NCBI GenBank assembly: GCA_021851065.1
Contig: JAJZJQ010000011.1
Location: 1 to 43,589 of the forward strand
Source of the DNA: Microcaldota archaeon
Lineage (GTDB): Archaea; Micrarchaeota; Micrarchaeia; Micrarchaeales; CABMGC01
Direction of reading: 5' to 3'
DNA length: 43,589 nucleotides
The notes below the pieces were generated by a model. The model was given only the letters and a program-made list of their open reading frames with translations, was not told the DNA's origin and did not search any database. Position numbers and translations under genes: made by a program. Below are positions 8,355-16,586 of the stretch, in pieces. How positions within the stretch are numbered: position 1 is the stretch's first letter; each line of letters opens with the position of its first letter.

Positions 8355-10088
8355 ATGGGAAAGACGTTCGACACTAAGAGGAAGATACTTGGAATGCTTA
8401 GGTCAGGACCAAAGACGCCATCGGAGATATGGAGGGAGCTGGGCCTGGCGCCCTCCACCGTAAGCCAGCACCTCAAGGAACTGCGCGACATGGGCGAGAT
8501 AGAGGAAGGCTATGATGAACACCTCAGGAATATCAAGTATTACAGGCTCGTTGGAGGCGGCAGCGCGCCTGTCCTGGATGCCAGGTCAAGGGCATTTATA
8601 CTGCTAGGCAGCATAGCAGCAGTGGCTGTTATAAGCACGGTACTGTTCTATGCGTATACAGGCAGGCATGGACAGGGGCCCCCCCAGACAGTAGCATACG
8701 TTGGAAACGGCCTAGCCGGAAGCATGCATTATAGGCAAGTCCAGTTCTCGCTCACCGACCCTGCGCAGGTGCCGAATGGAACCACCTCGCTGCTTGTAGC
8801 GTATACAAGCCTGAAGGCATACCTGAACAGCAGCCTGCAGAATAACGTAATAGAGCTAAACTCAACGGGCACAGTTAATCTCATGGGGCTGGTCAACGCA
8901 AGCAAGCTGCTTGGAAGCGCGAATGTGCCTTCGAACACAGCAATAAAGGCAGTCAGCTTCGTCATAGCAAATGCTACGATAAGCATAGACAATTCGACAT
9001 ACCCAATTGTCCTGGCAAACAGGACAGTTGATGTGGCAGTAGGTGGGGAAGCGAGGAAAGGCAACGCCACGGTGCTGCTTGATATGTCCCCGGTAGTCAC
9101 AGCAGTGTACGGCAAGGGGCTCATACATTTCGTTATGGTCCCATCGATAAGCGCTCTTGAGATAGGCGAGCTTGTATACAGCGGAAAGAGCGAGCCAGTA
9201 GGATCAAACTCTGTGCCCTATGGGGTGCAGGAGCTTAATTCAACTTTCAGGAAGGATCTAGCAGCAAATGCCACTGTGCTGAAGGCGTCGAATGTATTGG
9301 TGGCGGCCAGCGGCAGTCGCACATCAGTAGAGTTAACAGTCATGGATGACTCATCAAGGCCGGTCACACTGACACAGGTCATTGTAAGTGGTAATGAAAG
9401 CCTCTATGCGTATCTTAACATTTCACAGAATTCGCGCAGCGCGGGGACCTACCTGCCGGTAAGCGCTGGCGGGACTGCCCAGGATGCATCTGGTGCGTTG
9501 TTGGGAAATCCGTATTCGGCCGGCGGCACTAGTGGCAAAATTGGGAGCGGCAATTTGACTGGTGGAGATTCGGCTGCAGTAAGCGGCGGATTCGGGGCAG
9601 TTGATGCAGTAACAGTAGTTCCCGCACATGAGCATGTCCTGATATTCAACCAGACTACGCTTTCTGACTTTATTGGCAGTATAGGCACGGCAGGAAAGAC
9701 AGAAAATGCCTCGTATTTCGACAGCAGGGTTAGGAATGACAGCGCCATAGGGAGCATTTCCAGACTGAATCTGAACAACAGCGAGGTCGGCAGCCTTATA
9801 TCGAGGGCAACTGCCGACTGGTCTGACTGGTCTGGGCAGCAGAGATTCCATAGCATAAACTTTCTTGTTTCTGGAAACGGCACCCTCGAGCTCCCTGAAT
9901 CAGAATCGAGTTTCGTATCGCCGGGATACACGATCGGCCCTGGGCAGTCGGTAAACCTAAAGTACAATGGCAGCATATCGCTGGACAGCGGCAATATAAC
10001 AGTATCGCTGGTTCCGGGGCAGGTGTACTTGGTGTATGTGGCAGGCAATGGGAATGCGCATGCACAAGCAGTAGCAAATGCCATATAG
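8355..10088 (+). CDS. Winged-helix / transmembrane / DUF4382-like sensor-regulator
   Basis: 577 aa from ATG 8355, chosen because GAGGGA lies just upstream and it follows the previous stop. Residues 1-68 form a winged helix (KRKILGMLRSGPKTPSEIWR, then ELGLAPSTVSQHLKELRDMG, then a wing with NIKYYRL), as in ArsR/MarR-type regulators. Residues about 80-102 are one membrane helix. The remaining 470 residues are extracytoplasmic and start with QVQFSLTDPAQVPNGTTSLL, clearly paralogous to the preceding protein, followed by extra beta-rich sequence. The order implies a one-component membrane regulator: outside sensor, inside DNA-binding. Ligand and targets are unknown; its own operon is an obvious target. 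Confidence 0.7.
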   Translation: MGKTFDTKRKILGMLRSGPKTPSEIWRELGLAPSTVSQHLKELRDMGEIEEGYDEHLRNIKYYRLVGGGSAPVLDARSRAFILLGSIAAVAVISTVLFYAYTGRHGQGPPQTVAYVGNGLAGSMHYRQVQFSLTDPAQVPNGTTSLLVAYTSLKAYLNSSLQNNVIELNSTGTVNLMGLVNASKLLGSANVPSNTAIKAVSFVIANATISIDNSTYPIVLANRTVDVAVGGEARKGNATVLLDMSPVVTAVYGKGLIHFVMVPSISALEIGELVYSGKSEPVGSNSVPYGVQELNSTFRKDLAANATVLKASNVLVAASGSRTSVELTVMDDSSRPVTLTQVIVSGNESLYAYLNISQNSRSAGTYLPVSAGGTAQDASGALLGNPYSAGGTSGKIGSGNLTGGDSAAVSGGFGAVDAVTVVPAHEHVLIFNQTTLSDFIGSIGTAGKTENASYFDSRVRNDSAIGSISRLNLNNSEVGSLISRATADWSDWSGQQRFHSINFLVSGNGTLELPESESSFVSPGYTIGPGQSVNLKYNGSISLDSGNITVSLVPGQVYLVYVAGNGNAHAQAVANAI

Positions 10089-10095
10089 GTGAGAT

Positions 10096-10458
10096 TCACC
10101 TGAATTCTCCGCTGCGTGATATTGTGTAGACAGCCGAGCCGCTGTTCCTAAGTGCCCTGCGCAGTTTAGTGTCATTGGTGCACACGGATCCATAGCGCTT
10201 TGAGCTTGCAATTATCCACCTGTCAACATAGCCACTATCCTTGTCCACATTGATCCCGTAGTTCTTGATAAGGTCAAGCGCCAGGCGCGCATAGGCCCTG
10301 CTTCTGCCCCCGCCCTGTGCCTTTGCCTTGAGTTCGCGTATTACACCTTCTGACACTACCGGAGCAAGGCCAAGTTGCAGTTTGACTCTCCTGAATATGT
10401 CTACCCTGTTTGAGAAAGCGAACAAGATGGAGCTTGTATCGACGATTATGCCGTCCAT
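10096..10458 (-). CDS. PIN-domain protein (putative ribonuclease)
   Basis: 120 aa from ATG 10458; the frame stays open further upstream, but that part reads into the divergent gene. PIN acidic residues are all present: D7 (IIVDTS), E37, D79 (YVDRWI) and D96 (CTNDTKLR). These coordinate Mg2+ in PIN ribonucleases, including VapC toxins and the rRNA-processing Fcf1/Nob1 group. There is no adjacent antitoxin-like gene, so a housekeeping RNA-processing role is more likely than a toxin. A TTAATAGATT box around 10487 places transcription start at the ATG. It converges on the sensor-regulator gene, 7 nt away. Confidence 0.75.
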   Translation of the reverse strand: MDGIIVDTSSILFAFSNRVDIFRRVKLQLGLAPVVSEGVIRELKAKAQGGGRSRAYARLALDLIKNYGINVDKDSGYVDRWIIASSKRYGSVCTNDTKLRRALRNSGSAVYTISRSGEFR

Positions 10459-10465
10459 GCAACAA

Positions 10466-10475
10466 CATTTATATG
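10466..10475 (+). promoter_or_regulatory. TATA box of the CoA-binding protein/iscU operon
   Basis: CATTTATATG about 45 nt before ATG 10516; expected transcript start near 10497, with GGTGGG before the ATG acting as ribosome-binding site. Confidence 0.45.
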
Positions 10476-10515
10476 TGAATAGTAATCTATTAAGTGTTTG
10501 CGCCTGGTGGGCCAC

Positions 10516-10917
10516 ATGGAAGACATAGGAGACATACTTACAAGATACAGGTCGATAACGGTGGTTGGATGCTCCAGGGATGAGACAAAATACAGCTACA
10601 GAGTGGCGAAATTCATGCAGGATGCAGGATATACCATAATACCTATCAATCCGTTTGCCAGCGAGTTGCTTGGGGAGAAGGTTTACAGGGACATAGCCTC
10701 GCTGCCGCAACCCCCTGAAATAGTAGACGTATTTAGGCCTGCTGCTGAAGGGCTTGAGATAACGATTCAGGCAGTGGCTAGTGGGGCGAGAGCAGTGTGG
10801 CTACAGGAAGGGATAGTGAATGACGATGCAAGGAAATATGCACAGAAGCATGGAGTGGCATTCGTGCAGAACAGATGCATAATGAAGGAGTACGTGAGGC
10901 TTAACGGTGAGATATGA
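10516..10917 (+). CDS. CoA-binding domain protein (YccU-like)
   Basis: 133 aa from ATG 10516, preceded by GGTGGG; a TTG at 10498 would add six residues. It is a single Rossmann-type CoA-binding domain: ITVVGCSRDETKYSYRVAKF near the N-terminus, GYTIIPINPFASELLGEKVY, VDVFRPA, and ARAVWLQEGIVND. Such stand-alone domains are common in archaea and bacteria; their physiological role is unsettled. The TGA overlaps the iscU ATG by 4 bp (ATGA), so they are co-translated. Confidence 0.85.
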   Translation: MEDIGDILTRYRSITVVGCSRDETKYSYRVAKFMQDAGYTIIPINPFASELLGEKVYRDIASLPQPPEIVDVFRPAAEGLEITIQAVASGARAVWLQEGIVNDDARKYAQKHGVAFVQNRCIMKEYVRLNGEI

Positions 10918-11321
10918 TGGATCTTGACATGTATGCTGAAGAGCTCATATACAACTATGAACACCCCAAGAACAAAGGCTCGCTTGACAAGCCTAGCGCA
11001 CAGATGCATGAAGAGAACATATCATGCGGGGACAGGATAACAGTATTTCTAAGGATAGACGCGGGAAAGGTGAGCGACATAAAATTTGATGGAAGCGGAT
11101 GCGTAATATCCATGGGCGCATCAAGCCTGCTTACTGAGGCGTTGAAGGGCAAAAGCCTAGGGGACATAGAAGCATTTGACAAAAAAAAGCTGCTGGATTT
11201 AATAAGCGTGGATCCTGGCCCTGTAAGGATGCACTGCGCTACGCTCTCGCTTAGAGCAGTAAAGAAGGCCATTGCAGGCTATGAAGGCAAGCCTGTTGAC
11301 ACAGCCACAAAGGAGCTGTAG
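10914..11321 (+). CDS. iscU: IscU/SufU-type Fe-S cluster scaffold protein
   Basis: 135 aa. Assembles Fe-S clusters on three conserved cysteines: C38 (ISCGDR), C63 (GSGCVIS) and C108 (MHCATLS). The aspartate after the first Cys-Gly, typical of IscU/SufU, is present. No cysteine desulfurase is in the window, so sulfur must come from elsewhere in the genome. It starts at ATG 10914 or 10917 and is translationally coupled to the CoA-binding gene. Its stop directly abuts the stop of the convergent PGI/PMI gene. Confidence 0.88.
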   Translation: MMDLDMYAEELIYNYEHPKNKGSLDKPSAQMHEENISCGDRITVFLRIDAGKVSDIKFDGSGCVISMGASSLLTEALKGKSLGDIEAFDKKKLLDLISVDPGPVRMHCATLSLRAVKKAIAGYEGKPVDTATKEL

Positions 11322-12242
11322 TCAGGCGATATTTTTCTTCAGCTGCTCTATTAGAGACACGTCGGTAGGGTCCACCCCGCGAAGCCTGCCGAGGTGGTAA
11401 GATACATAGTCACCGTAATGCAAAAGGTAAAACATCCGCTCTATGTCACTGCTGCCCTTTGGTTTTATCGTTGCGAATCTTGAGCCGGTTATGCTTTGCG
11501 TAACATCTATCCTTTTGGTTATGCGCTCAAGACCGGATTCGAACGCCATGAAGTAGAACTTGTCCTTCAGGTACGTCTGTGCAATGGCCATGGTATCGTT
11601 GTGATTGAGCTCTGGGAAGCTGTTTGAGTATCCCAGTACCTTGGAATTCTCGTTGAACTGGGTCTTCCACCGGTATGCGACCCCTTTGTATGGGTGAGAC
11701 CCGTATATTACCGGTATGGCGCTTCGCTCGTAGATGGCCTTTGCATGCGCTAGGCATTTGGCATTGTCTGCATCTAGATCAGCGAGGAACTTGTATGCCC
11801 CATCCGCTTCCAGTTCTGTGAACAGGCCGAAGCCCGCCAGTATTGGTATAAGCATATATCCGCTAGCTGAACGCGGCTGCATGTCGGTACGCGGTATGGC
11901 TATGTGCTGCGTTCCTATCCCTTGGAGCTTGCCTCCTGCGCTTATTGTCACAACATGCGCTTTTTTTCTTATGGCTTGGTTTGTTGCACTCAGGGTCTCT
12001 TCGGTGTTGCCAGAGTAGCTTATGGCTATGAACAAAGTTGATTCTGACACAAAATCCGGGGCGCGGTAGTCATTGGCCCATGTAACAGGCAACTTAGAAT
12101 AGAATTCCTGAAATATCATGGCAGCTATTCCAGAACCGCCCATGCCTGCTATTACTATGTTACTGATTCCTCGCGGTACCTCAACCTTCTCCTTGAATTT
12201 CATCTGTTCCTTAAGGAATCTTAGTTCCTCTATAAATTCCAT
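11322..12242 (-). CDS. Bifunctional phosphoglucose/phosphomannose isomerase
   Basis: 306 aa, right for the archaeal PGI/PMI family. Interconverts glucose 6-P or mannose 6-P with fructose 6-P. Visible: SIS-domain glycine loop AGMGGSGIAAM, phosphate-binding SYSGNTEETL (75-84), and ELNHNDTMA, matching the family's E-x-NHN segment with the catalytic region. The ATG follows the upstream gene's TGA with no gap, so it is co-transcribed with the thioredoxin/NHL gene. Mannose 6-P would feed glycosylation; the nucleotidyltransferase at 22.2 kb fits the same theme. Confidence 0.88.
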   Translation of the reverse strand: MEFIEELRFLKEQMKFKEKVEVPRGISNIVIAGMGGSGIAAMIFQEFYSKLPVTWANDYRAPDFVSESTLFIAISYSGNTEETLSATNQAIRKKAHVVTISAGGKLQGIGTQHIAIPRTDMQPRSASGYMLIPILAGFGLFTELEADGAYKFLADLDADNAKCLAHAKAIYERSAIPVIYGSHPYKGVAYRWKTQFNENSKVLGYSNSFPELNHNDTMAIAQTYLKDKFYFMAFESGLERITKRIDVTQSITGSRFATIKPKGSSDIERMFYLLHYGDYVSYHLGRLRGVDPTDVSLIEQLKKNIA

Positions 12243-13760
12243 TCATACACCTTCGTTTAATTTTAAAGTATTAAGCAGCATCCCTTTTAGGCTGAATGTC
12301 CTTATCAGATGATTGTTGGTATCAACAATGTATAATACGTTTTCGTTTATCTTGACATCATTTGGCTCGAAAAGACCAAGCGTATCGCACTTTGGATCAT
12401 CTATTTTACACATGGCCTTCTTGCCCTTTCCAGATATGACAGTTTCTGACTCCTTCTTCTTCAGGTTTATTGCCTTTATCGAGCTGTTGTAGGTATCTGC
12501 AATATACAGAGTGCTTTCGCTTGCGCAAAGACCTAGTGGATGCTGCAGGAGAGTATCAGGGAGGCTTCCTGACTTGTCGCCGAAGGTAAAAAGCCCCTTG
12601 CCTACAAGCGTGCCCACATATCCGTCTTTTATTGAAACAGACCGTATAGAGGACGTTTCGCTGTCGGCCACATACAGCTCTTGTCCCTGAAGCCATAGTC
12701 CGCTGGGCTGGGCAAACTCCGCTTCCTGAAGCTCCCCATCAGTTATGTCCTCTCTGCCATTCCCCGCAAACGGCTCGATTAGTTCGTCGTCGATACCGTA
12801 CCGCCATATCTGATGCAGTCCTGCCATGGCTATAAACAGTGATTTGCCGTCGGATGCTATGTCCCATGGAGAGTTAAGGGCTGCTTCTTTGGCTTCGTGA
12901 ACTGAGCCGTAGCCGATGTAGAATCCCTTCTCACCGGTGCCTGCCAGGGTATGCACAGTCTGCTCGCTTACATCAATTATCCTTATCGCATGGTTCTCCG
13001 TATCGGCTACGTATATTGAGTTGCCGCGCCACAGTACGCCCTGTGGCCTGTAGAACCGGGCTTGTGAGAAGCTGCCGTCGGACATGCCGATTCCTGCGCC
13101 TCCTGCGCGGCTTAGTATCTTTCCAGTTGCAGAGTCTATTATAAGCACCCTGTTATGGTTTGAATCGCTTATGGCAAACATGGAGCCATCTGCGCAAAAA
13201 GACAGCTTGCCAGGATATGAAAGGGTAGCCGCCCTGGGCTTGATGAGCTTTGAGCGGATTGCGGGGGGCTTTGAACCCAGGCTGCCCATCTCCTTTGACT
13301 TCGCAAGAGAATCTGCAACCAGGCCATCAAGCTGCTCAAAGGTAAGTTCGCCGCCAATCTTGTAGTCTACGTCTCCTCTTGCACTTATTATGACGATGGT
13401 GGGCCATGCGCTTATGCCATATTGTCTCCACAGCTTCATGCCTCCGTCAACCATGACAGGATGGCCTATCCCGTATCTTGATATTGCCTCCCTGATGTTG
13501 TTCGGATCTGCCTCGTTCTCGTACTTTGCCGAATGTATGCCTATCACGGCCACGGGCAGGCTCTTGTATTTCTCCTCTATTTTTGCAAGAACAGGAAGCA
13601 TGTGCATGCAGTTTATGCAGCAGTATGTCCAGAAATCAAGCACTACCACGCTCCCGGCTAGTTTGCTGAGGGATAGTGGCGACCCCACATTAAGCCATGT
13701 AGCCCCTTCTGGGAATTGGGGTGCTTTTCTTGTTATAAGACCCATTATACCTGTTGGCAT
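12243..13760 (-). CDS. Thioredoxin-fold protein with NHL beta-propeller (NHLRC2-like)
   Basis: 505 aa from ATG 13760, chosen for GGGTGAG eight nucleotides upstream; a GTG at 13772 is possible. Residues about 10-160 are a TlpA/thioredoxin-like domain with LDFWTYCCINCMHMLP: C47, C48 and C51, the CCxxC site of the NHLRC2 group. From about 195 to the end, repeated units (NHRVLIIDSATGKILS, ADTENHAIRIIDV, ADSETSSIRSVSI, ADTYNSSIKAINL, VDTNNHLIRTF) are NHL blades, enough for a five- or six-bladed propeller. There is no signal peptide, so it should be cytosolic. It heads a two-gene unit with PGI/PMI. The redox substrate is unknown. Confidence 0.85.
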   Translation of the reverse strand: MPTGIMGLITRKAPQFPEGATWLNVGSPLSLSKLAGSVVVLDFWTYCCINCMHMLPVLAKIEEKYKSLPVAVIGIHSAKYENEADPNNIREAISRYGIGHPVMVDGGMKLWRQYGISAWPTIVIISARGDVDYKIGGELTFEQLDGLVADSLAKSKEMGSLGSKPPAIRSKLIKPRAATLSYPGKLSFCADGSMFAISDSNHNRVLIIDSATGKILSRAGGAGIGMSDGSFSQARFYRPQGVLWRGNSIYVADTENHAIRIIDVSEQTVHTLAGTGEKGFYIGYGSVHEAKEAALNSPWDIASDGKSLFIAMAGLHQIWRYGIDDELIEPFAGNGREDITDGELQEAEFAQPSGLWLQGQELYVADSETSSIRSVSIKDGYVGTLVGKGLFTFGDKSGSLPDTLLQHPLGLCASESTLYIADTYNSSIKAINLKKKESETVISGKGKKAMCKIDDPKCDTLGLFEPNDVKINENVLYIVDTNNHLIRTFSLKGMLLNTLKLNEGV

Positions 13761-13813
13761 GAACGTACTCACCCATAAATGCTAATAAAGGATGGCATCC
13801 GGTTCGGAGCATG

Positions 13814-14908
13814 CTAGGCTGGCTGCTGCTGCGTAACGCAGTGTATGGCCCCGAAACCATAAACAAGGCTCCTGCAGTCTATCCCTATCACTTCCCTAGT
13901 TTTGAATAGTCTTTTTAGTACCCCAAGCGCCTCGTCGTCGTTAGCATCCCTGAATGTAGGAACAAGAACAGCGCCGTTTGCCACATAGAAGTTGGTATAT
14001 GATGCCGGCAGCCTCTGGCCTTCGTAAACAACAGCCTTTGGCATAGGGATCTTTACTATATCGATCTTGCTGCCTGCCTGATCCGTTGCATTCTCAAGGA
14101 TCCTGAAGTTCTCTTCAAGGGCAGCGTGGTTTGAATCACTTTCGTCCTCCTCGTATGCGCAAACAACTGTGTCCTTGCTTACGAACCTGGCCAGATCGTC
14201 CACATGGCCGTCAGTGTCATCGCCTTCAAGCCCGTTCCCCAACCACACAACATGCGTCGCGCCAAGATAGTCCCTGAGGTATGATTCTATTCTGCCCCTG
14301 TCCATGGATGGATTCCTGTTCCTGTTCAACAGGCACTGCTCTGTGGTAAGGCATGTGCCAAGCCCGTTAACGTCTATCGATCCGCCCTCCAGAACCATTG
14401 GCACATCGAACTTTGGCAATCCCTGAAGCGGCATGCTTTTTGGCACCGTACAGTCTTGCTTTAGGTCATCGTATTTTCCACCCCATGCATTGAATTCCCA
14501 GTGGGTGTAGGCGATATTTCCGGTCTTGCAGTTCTTAACGAATATGGGGCCGTAGTCCCTGAACCACACATCGCTTGTCCTTATCCTGTGCAGCCTTACG
14601 TTGTTTGAATTTATGCCCCTTGACTCGATGATCGATTCAATCCTCTTTGCTGCGAGCTCATCGTCCACTAGCAGGTTTACGGTTTCGCCCTTGGCAAGGG
14701 CGGTTATGATGCCAAGGTACGATTCCTCCACTTCGGGAAGTATCTCCTTGGGAAACGAGTAGGGATTCTTCGGCCAGGATATCCATGTAGCGCTATGCCT
14801 CTCCCATTCCGCTGGCATAACATATCCGGATTCCAGTGGAGTTGCATCGATGGGCACAGTCACACCGCAGTCAGTCAATGAATCTCGAAGCGATGCTGCC
14901 GTATGCAT
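13814..14908 (-). CDS. aguA: Agmatine deiminase
   Basis: 364 aa from ATG 14908. Hydrolyses agmatine to N-carbamoylputrescine and ammonia. Visible: MPAEWERHSATWISWP, DVWFRDYGP, WEFNAWGGKYDD, LEGGSIDVNG, GDDTDGHVDDLARF and the catalytic cysteine C357 in GAIHCVTQQQP. ATG 14908 makes a 38-bp overlap with aguB; GTG 14863 or 14857 would remove it and begin closer to the family's usual N-terminus, so the start is uncertain. It follows aguB on the same strand, completing the two-step route to putrescine. Function is secure. Confidence 0.93.
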   Translation of the reverse strand: MHTAASLRDSLTDCGVTVPIDATPLESGYVMPAEWERHSATWISWPKNPYSFPKEILPEVEESYLGIITALAKGETVNLLVDDELAAKRIESIIESRGINSNNVRLHRIRTSDVWFRDYGPIFVKNCKTGNIAYTHWEFNAWGGKYDDLKQDCTVPKSMPLQGLPKFDVPMVLEGGSIDVNGLGTCLTTEQCLLNRNRNPSMDRGRIESYLRDYLGATHVVWLGNGLEGDDTDGHVDDLARFVSKDTVVCAYEEDESDSNHAALEENFRILENATDQAGSKIDIVKIPMPKAVVYEGQRLPASYTNFYVANGAVLVPTFRDANDDEALGVLKRLFKTREVIGIDCRSLVYGFGAIHCVTQQQPA

Positions 14909-15746
14909 CTATTCTCCTATCCCTTAGAAAGGGCCACCCGTGCCTGGTCTGCTCTATCATTCCAAGATCCAGATTGGCAACGAGTATCTCTTCCTTGTCC
15001 GGGCTGGCCTTGGCCAGAACCTCCCCAAATGGACCTGAGATGAATGACGAACCCCAGAAGTTTATGTGGTCCTCTTTGCCAACTCGGTTAACAGCTGCAA
15101 CGAATACGCCATTTGCTATTCCATGGGAGCGCTGGATTGTCTCCCATGCAGACTGCATCTTTACGGCTTCATCCTTCTCATCGTCAAACCATCCTATCGC
15201 GCTTGGATAGAAAAGTACCTGCGCTCCGAGCAGTGATGTCAGCCGTGCAGCTTCGGGATACCACTGGTCCCAGCATATAAGTATGCCAAGCTTGCTTTGC
15301 GCGGCCTCGTAGACCTTGAATCCCAGGTCCCCAGGGGCAAAGTAGAATTTTTCGTAATAATGCGGGTCGTCAGGAATGTGCATCTTGCGGTATGTGCCTA
15401 CGATACTGCCGCCAGAGTCTATCACAACAGCAGAGTTGTGGTAAAGGCCTTTGGTGCGTTTCTCGAATATTCCGCCAATTATAGCTGCATTCGATTTCTT
15501 TGCCGCTGTTGAGAGTGCTGCAGTAGTATCTCCAGGTATGGTCTCGGCAAGGCTGAACTTGCTGTGGTCCTCCTCCTGGCAGAAATACCTTGACCTGAAG
15601 AGCTCTGGGAGGCACACAACATCGGCGCCTCTTGAAGCTGCCTCCCCTATTCTTCTTATGGCCTTGTCCAGATTAGACCTGGGGTCGTCGGCCATTGACA
15701 TCTGTATCAGGGCCACTGTAAGCGTATCCTTCTCCTTGCTCGTCAT
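14871..15746 (-). CDS. aguB: N-carbamoylputrescine amidase
   Basis: 291 aa nitrilase-superfamily enzyme. Converts N-carbamoylputrescine to putrescine, CO2 and ammonia. The Glu-Lys-Cys triad is visible: E48 (LPELF), K121 (YRKMHIPDD) and C158 (LICWDQWYPEAAR). The start has GGATGGTGG directly upstream. TATA-like elements on the minus strand near 15774-15783 and 15792-15807 serve the aguB-aguA operon. Putrescine in archaea feeds longer polyamines that bind nucleic acids. Where agmatine comes from is not shown in this window. Confidence 0.93.
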   Translation of the reverse strand: MTSKEKDTLTVALIQMSMADDPRSNLDKAIRRIGEAASRGADVVCLPELFRSRYFCQEEDHSKFSLAETIPGDTTAALSTAAKKSNAAIIGGIFEKRTKGLYHNSAVVIDSGGSIVGTYRKMHIPDDPHYYEKFYFAPGDLGFKVYEAAQSKLGILICWDQWYPEAARLTSLLGAQVLFYPSAIGWFDDEKDEAVKMQSAWETIQRSHGIANGVFVAAVNRVGKEDHINFWGSSFISGPFGEVLAKASPDKEEILVANLDLGMIEQTRHGWPFLRDRRIDAYGSIASRFID

Positions 15747-15823
15747 GCCACCATCCGGATCCGTAGTTTACTTAGTATATCTTGCTGTCGGTATTATTTA
15801 TAGTTTCTGGATATGGGTTTTGG

Positions 15824-16582
15824 CTACAGCATCCTGCTGCGGATTATGCGGTCCAGCTTCCTTGCCAGGGATTCTCTTCGGTCCTTGAATCTCACCATTT
15901 TGAGCTCCTTGTTTGATACCTTTACCGAGAACCTGTTGCCTGGAACAAGCTGGCCTATTTTCTGCCCATCGTAGACGAGCACGCCGCCGTACTTGACTAT
16001 CTCTATTTCTACAGGCCTTGAGGCATCCACCACAATTGGATTCCGGTATGGTCCATCTACATTCAGGAAAGTAAGGCACATTGCATTAGGCATTAGTATT
16101 ATAGGGCCGCCTGCAGACTTGTTGTATGCAGTGGAGCCTATGGACCCGGTTATGAGCATGCCGTCGCCGCTCATGACGTATGGGTATATCTCGCTCCTTC
16201 CGGCACCGTTGGTATAGTATATCTTGAAGCTTACCTCCCTTAGTACGTTGTGGAGGAGGGCCTCGTTTATGGCATAGTATTTCCTGCCCTTGTATGAAAG
16301 CTCCATTTTGTTCTCTACGGTTTCCACGCTGAACCTTCGGGCCTTGAGGTTCTGCACTACGAACCCGATATCATCAAGGCACAGGTCAGCATAGTAGCCT
16401 ATGCTACCTGCATCCCCGCTCCTTATAGGCAGTATCGGGCCATCGAATTCCTTTGCAGCCTTGACGAAGGTGCCGTCTCCGCCTACTGCCAGGCATATGT
16501 CGCCTTTGCTAGACACCTCAAAATGCTCATATAAGGGTTTTAGCTGCGGGTAGTTCCTGCTTGCAACTATCTTAACTTTCAT
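15824..16582 (-). CDS. nadK: NAD kinase
   Basis: 252 aa from ATG 16582, chosen because AAGTGAT lies just upstream and the preceding gene stops at 16587; longer starts would run into that gene. Phosphorylates NAD to NADP. Visible: GGDGTF at 34-39, the NE motif in INEALLHNV, and the substrate loop GSIGSTAYNKSAGGP. It is the last gene of the pyruvate-dehydrogenase operon, 4 nt after E3, an arrangement that ties NADP supply to a major NADH-generating complex. Confidence 0.92.
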   Translation of the reverse strand: MKVKIVASRNYPQLKPLYEHFEVSSKGDICLAVGGDGTFVKAAKEFDGPILPIRSGDAGSIGYYADLCLDDIGFVVQNLKARRFSVETVENKMELSYKGRKYYAINEALLHNVLREVSFKIYYTNGAGRSEIYPYVMSGDGMLITGSIGSTAYNKSAGGPIILMPNAMCLTFLNVDGPYRNPIVVDASRPVEIEIVKYGGVLVYDGQKIGQLVPGNRFSVKVSNKELKMVRFKDRRESLARKLDRIIRSRML

Positions 16583-16586
16583 AGCA

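Noticed and set aside
10096-10458. VapC-type toxin-antitoxin module
   Set aside because: The PIN protein has no small antitoxin gene beside it; the divergent neighbour is a CoA-binding domain protein.
10459-10710. 84-codon N-terminal extension of the PIN-domain gene
   Set aside because: It reads antisense through the promoter and start of the CoA-binding gene, is cysteine-rich and atypical; the PIN fold starts at ATG 10458.
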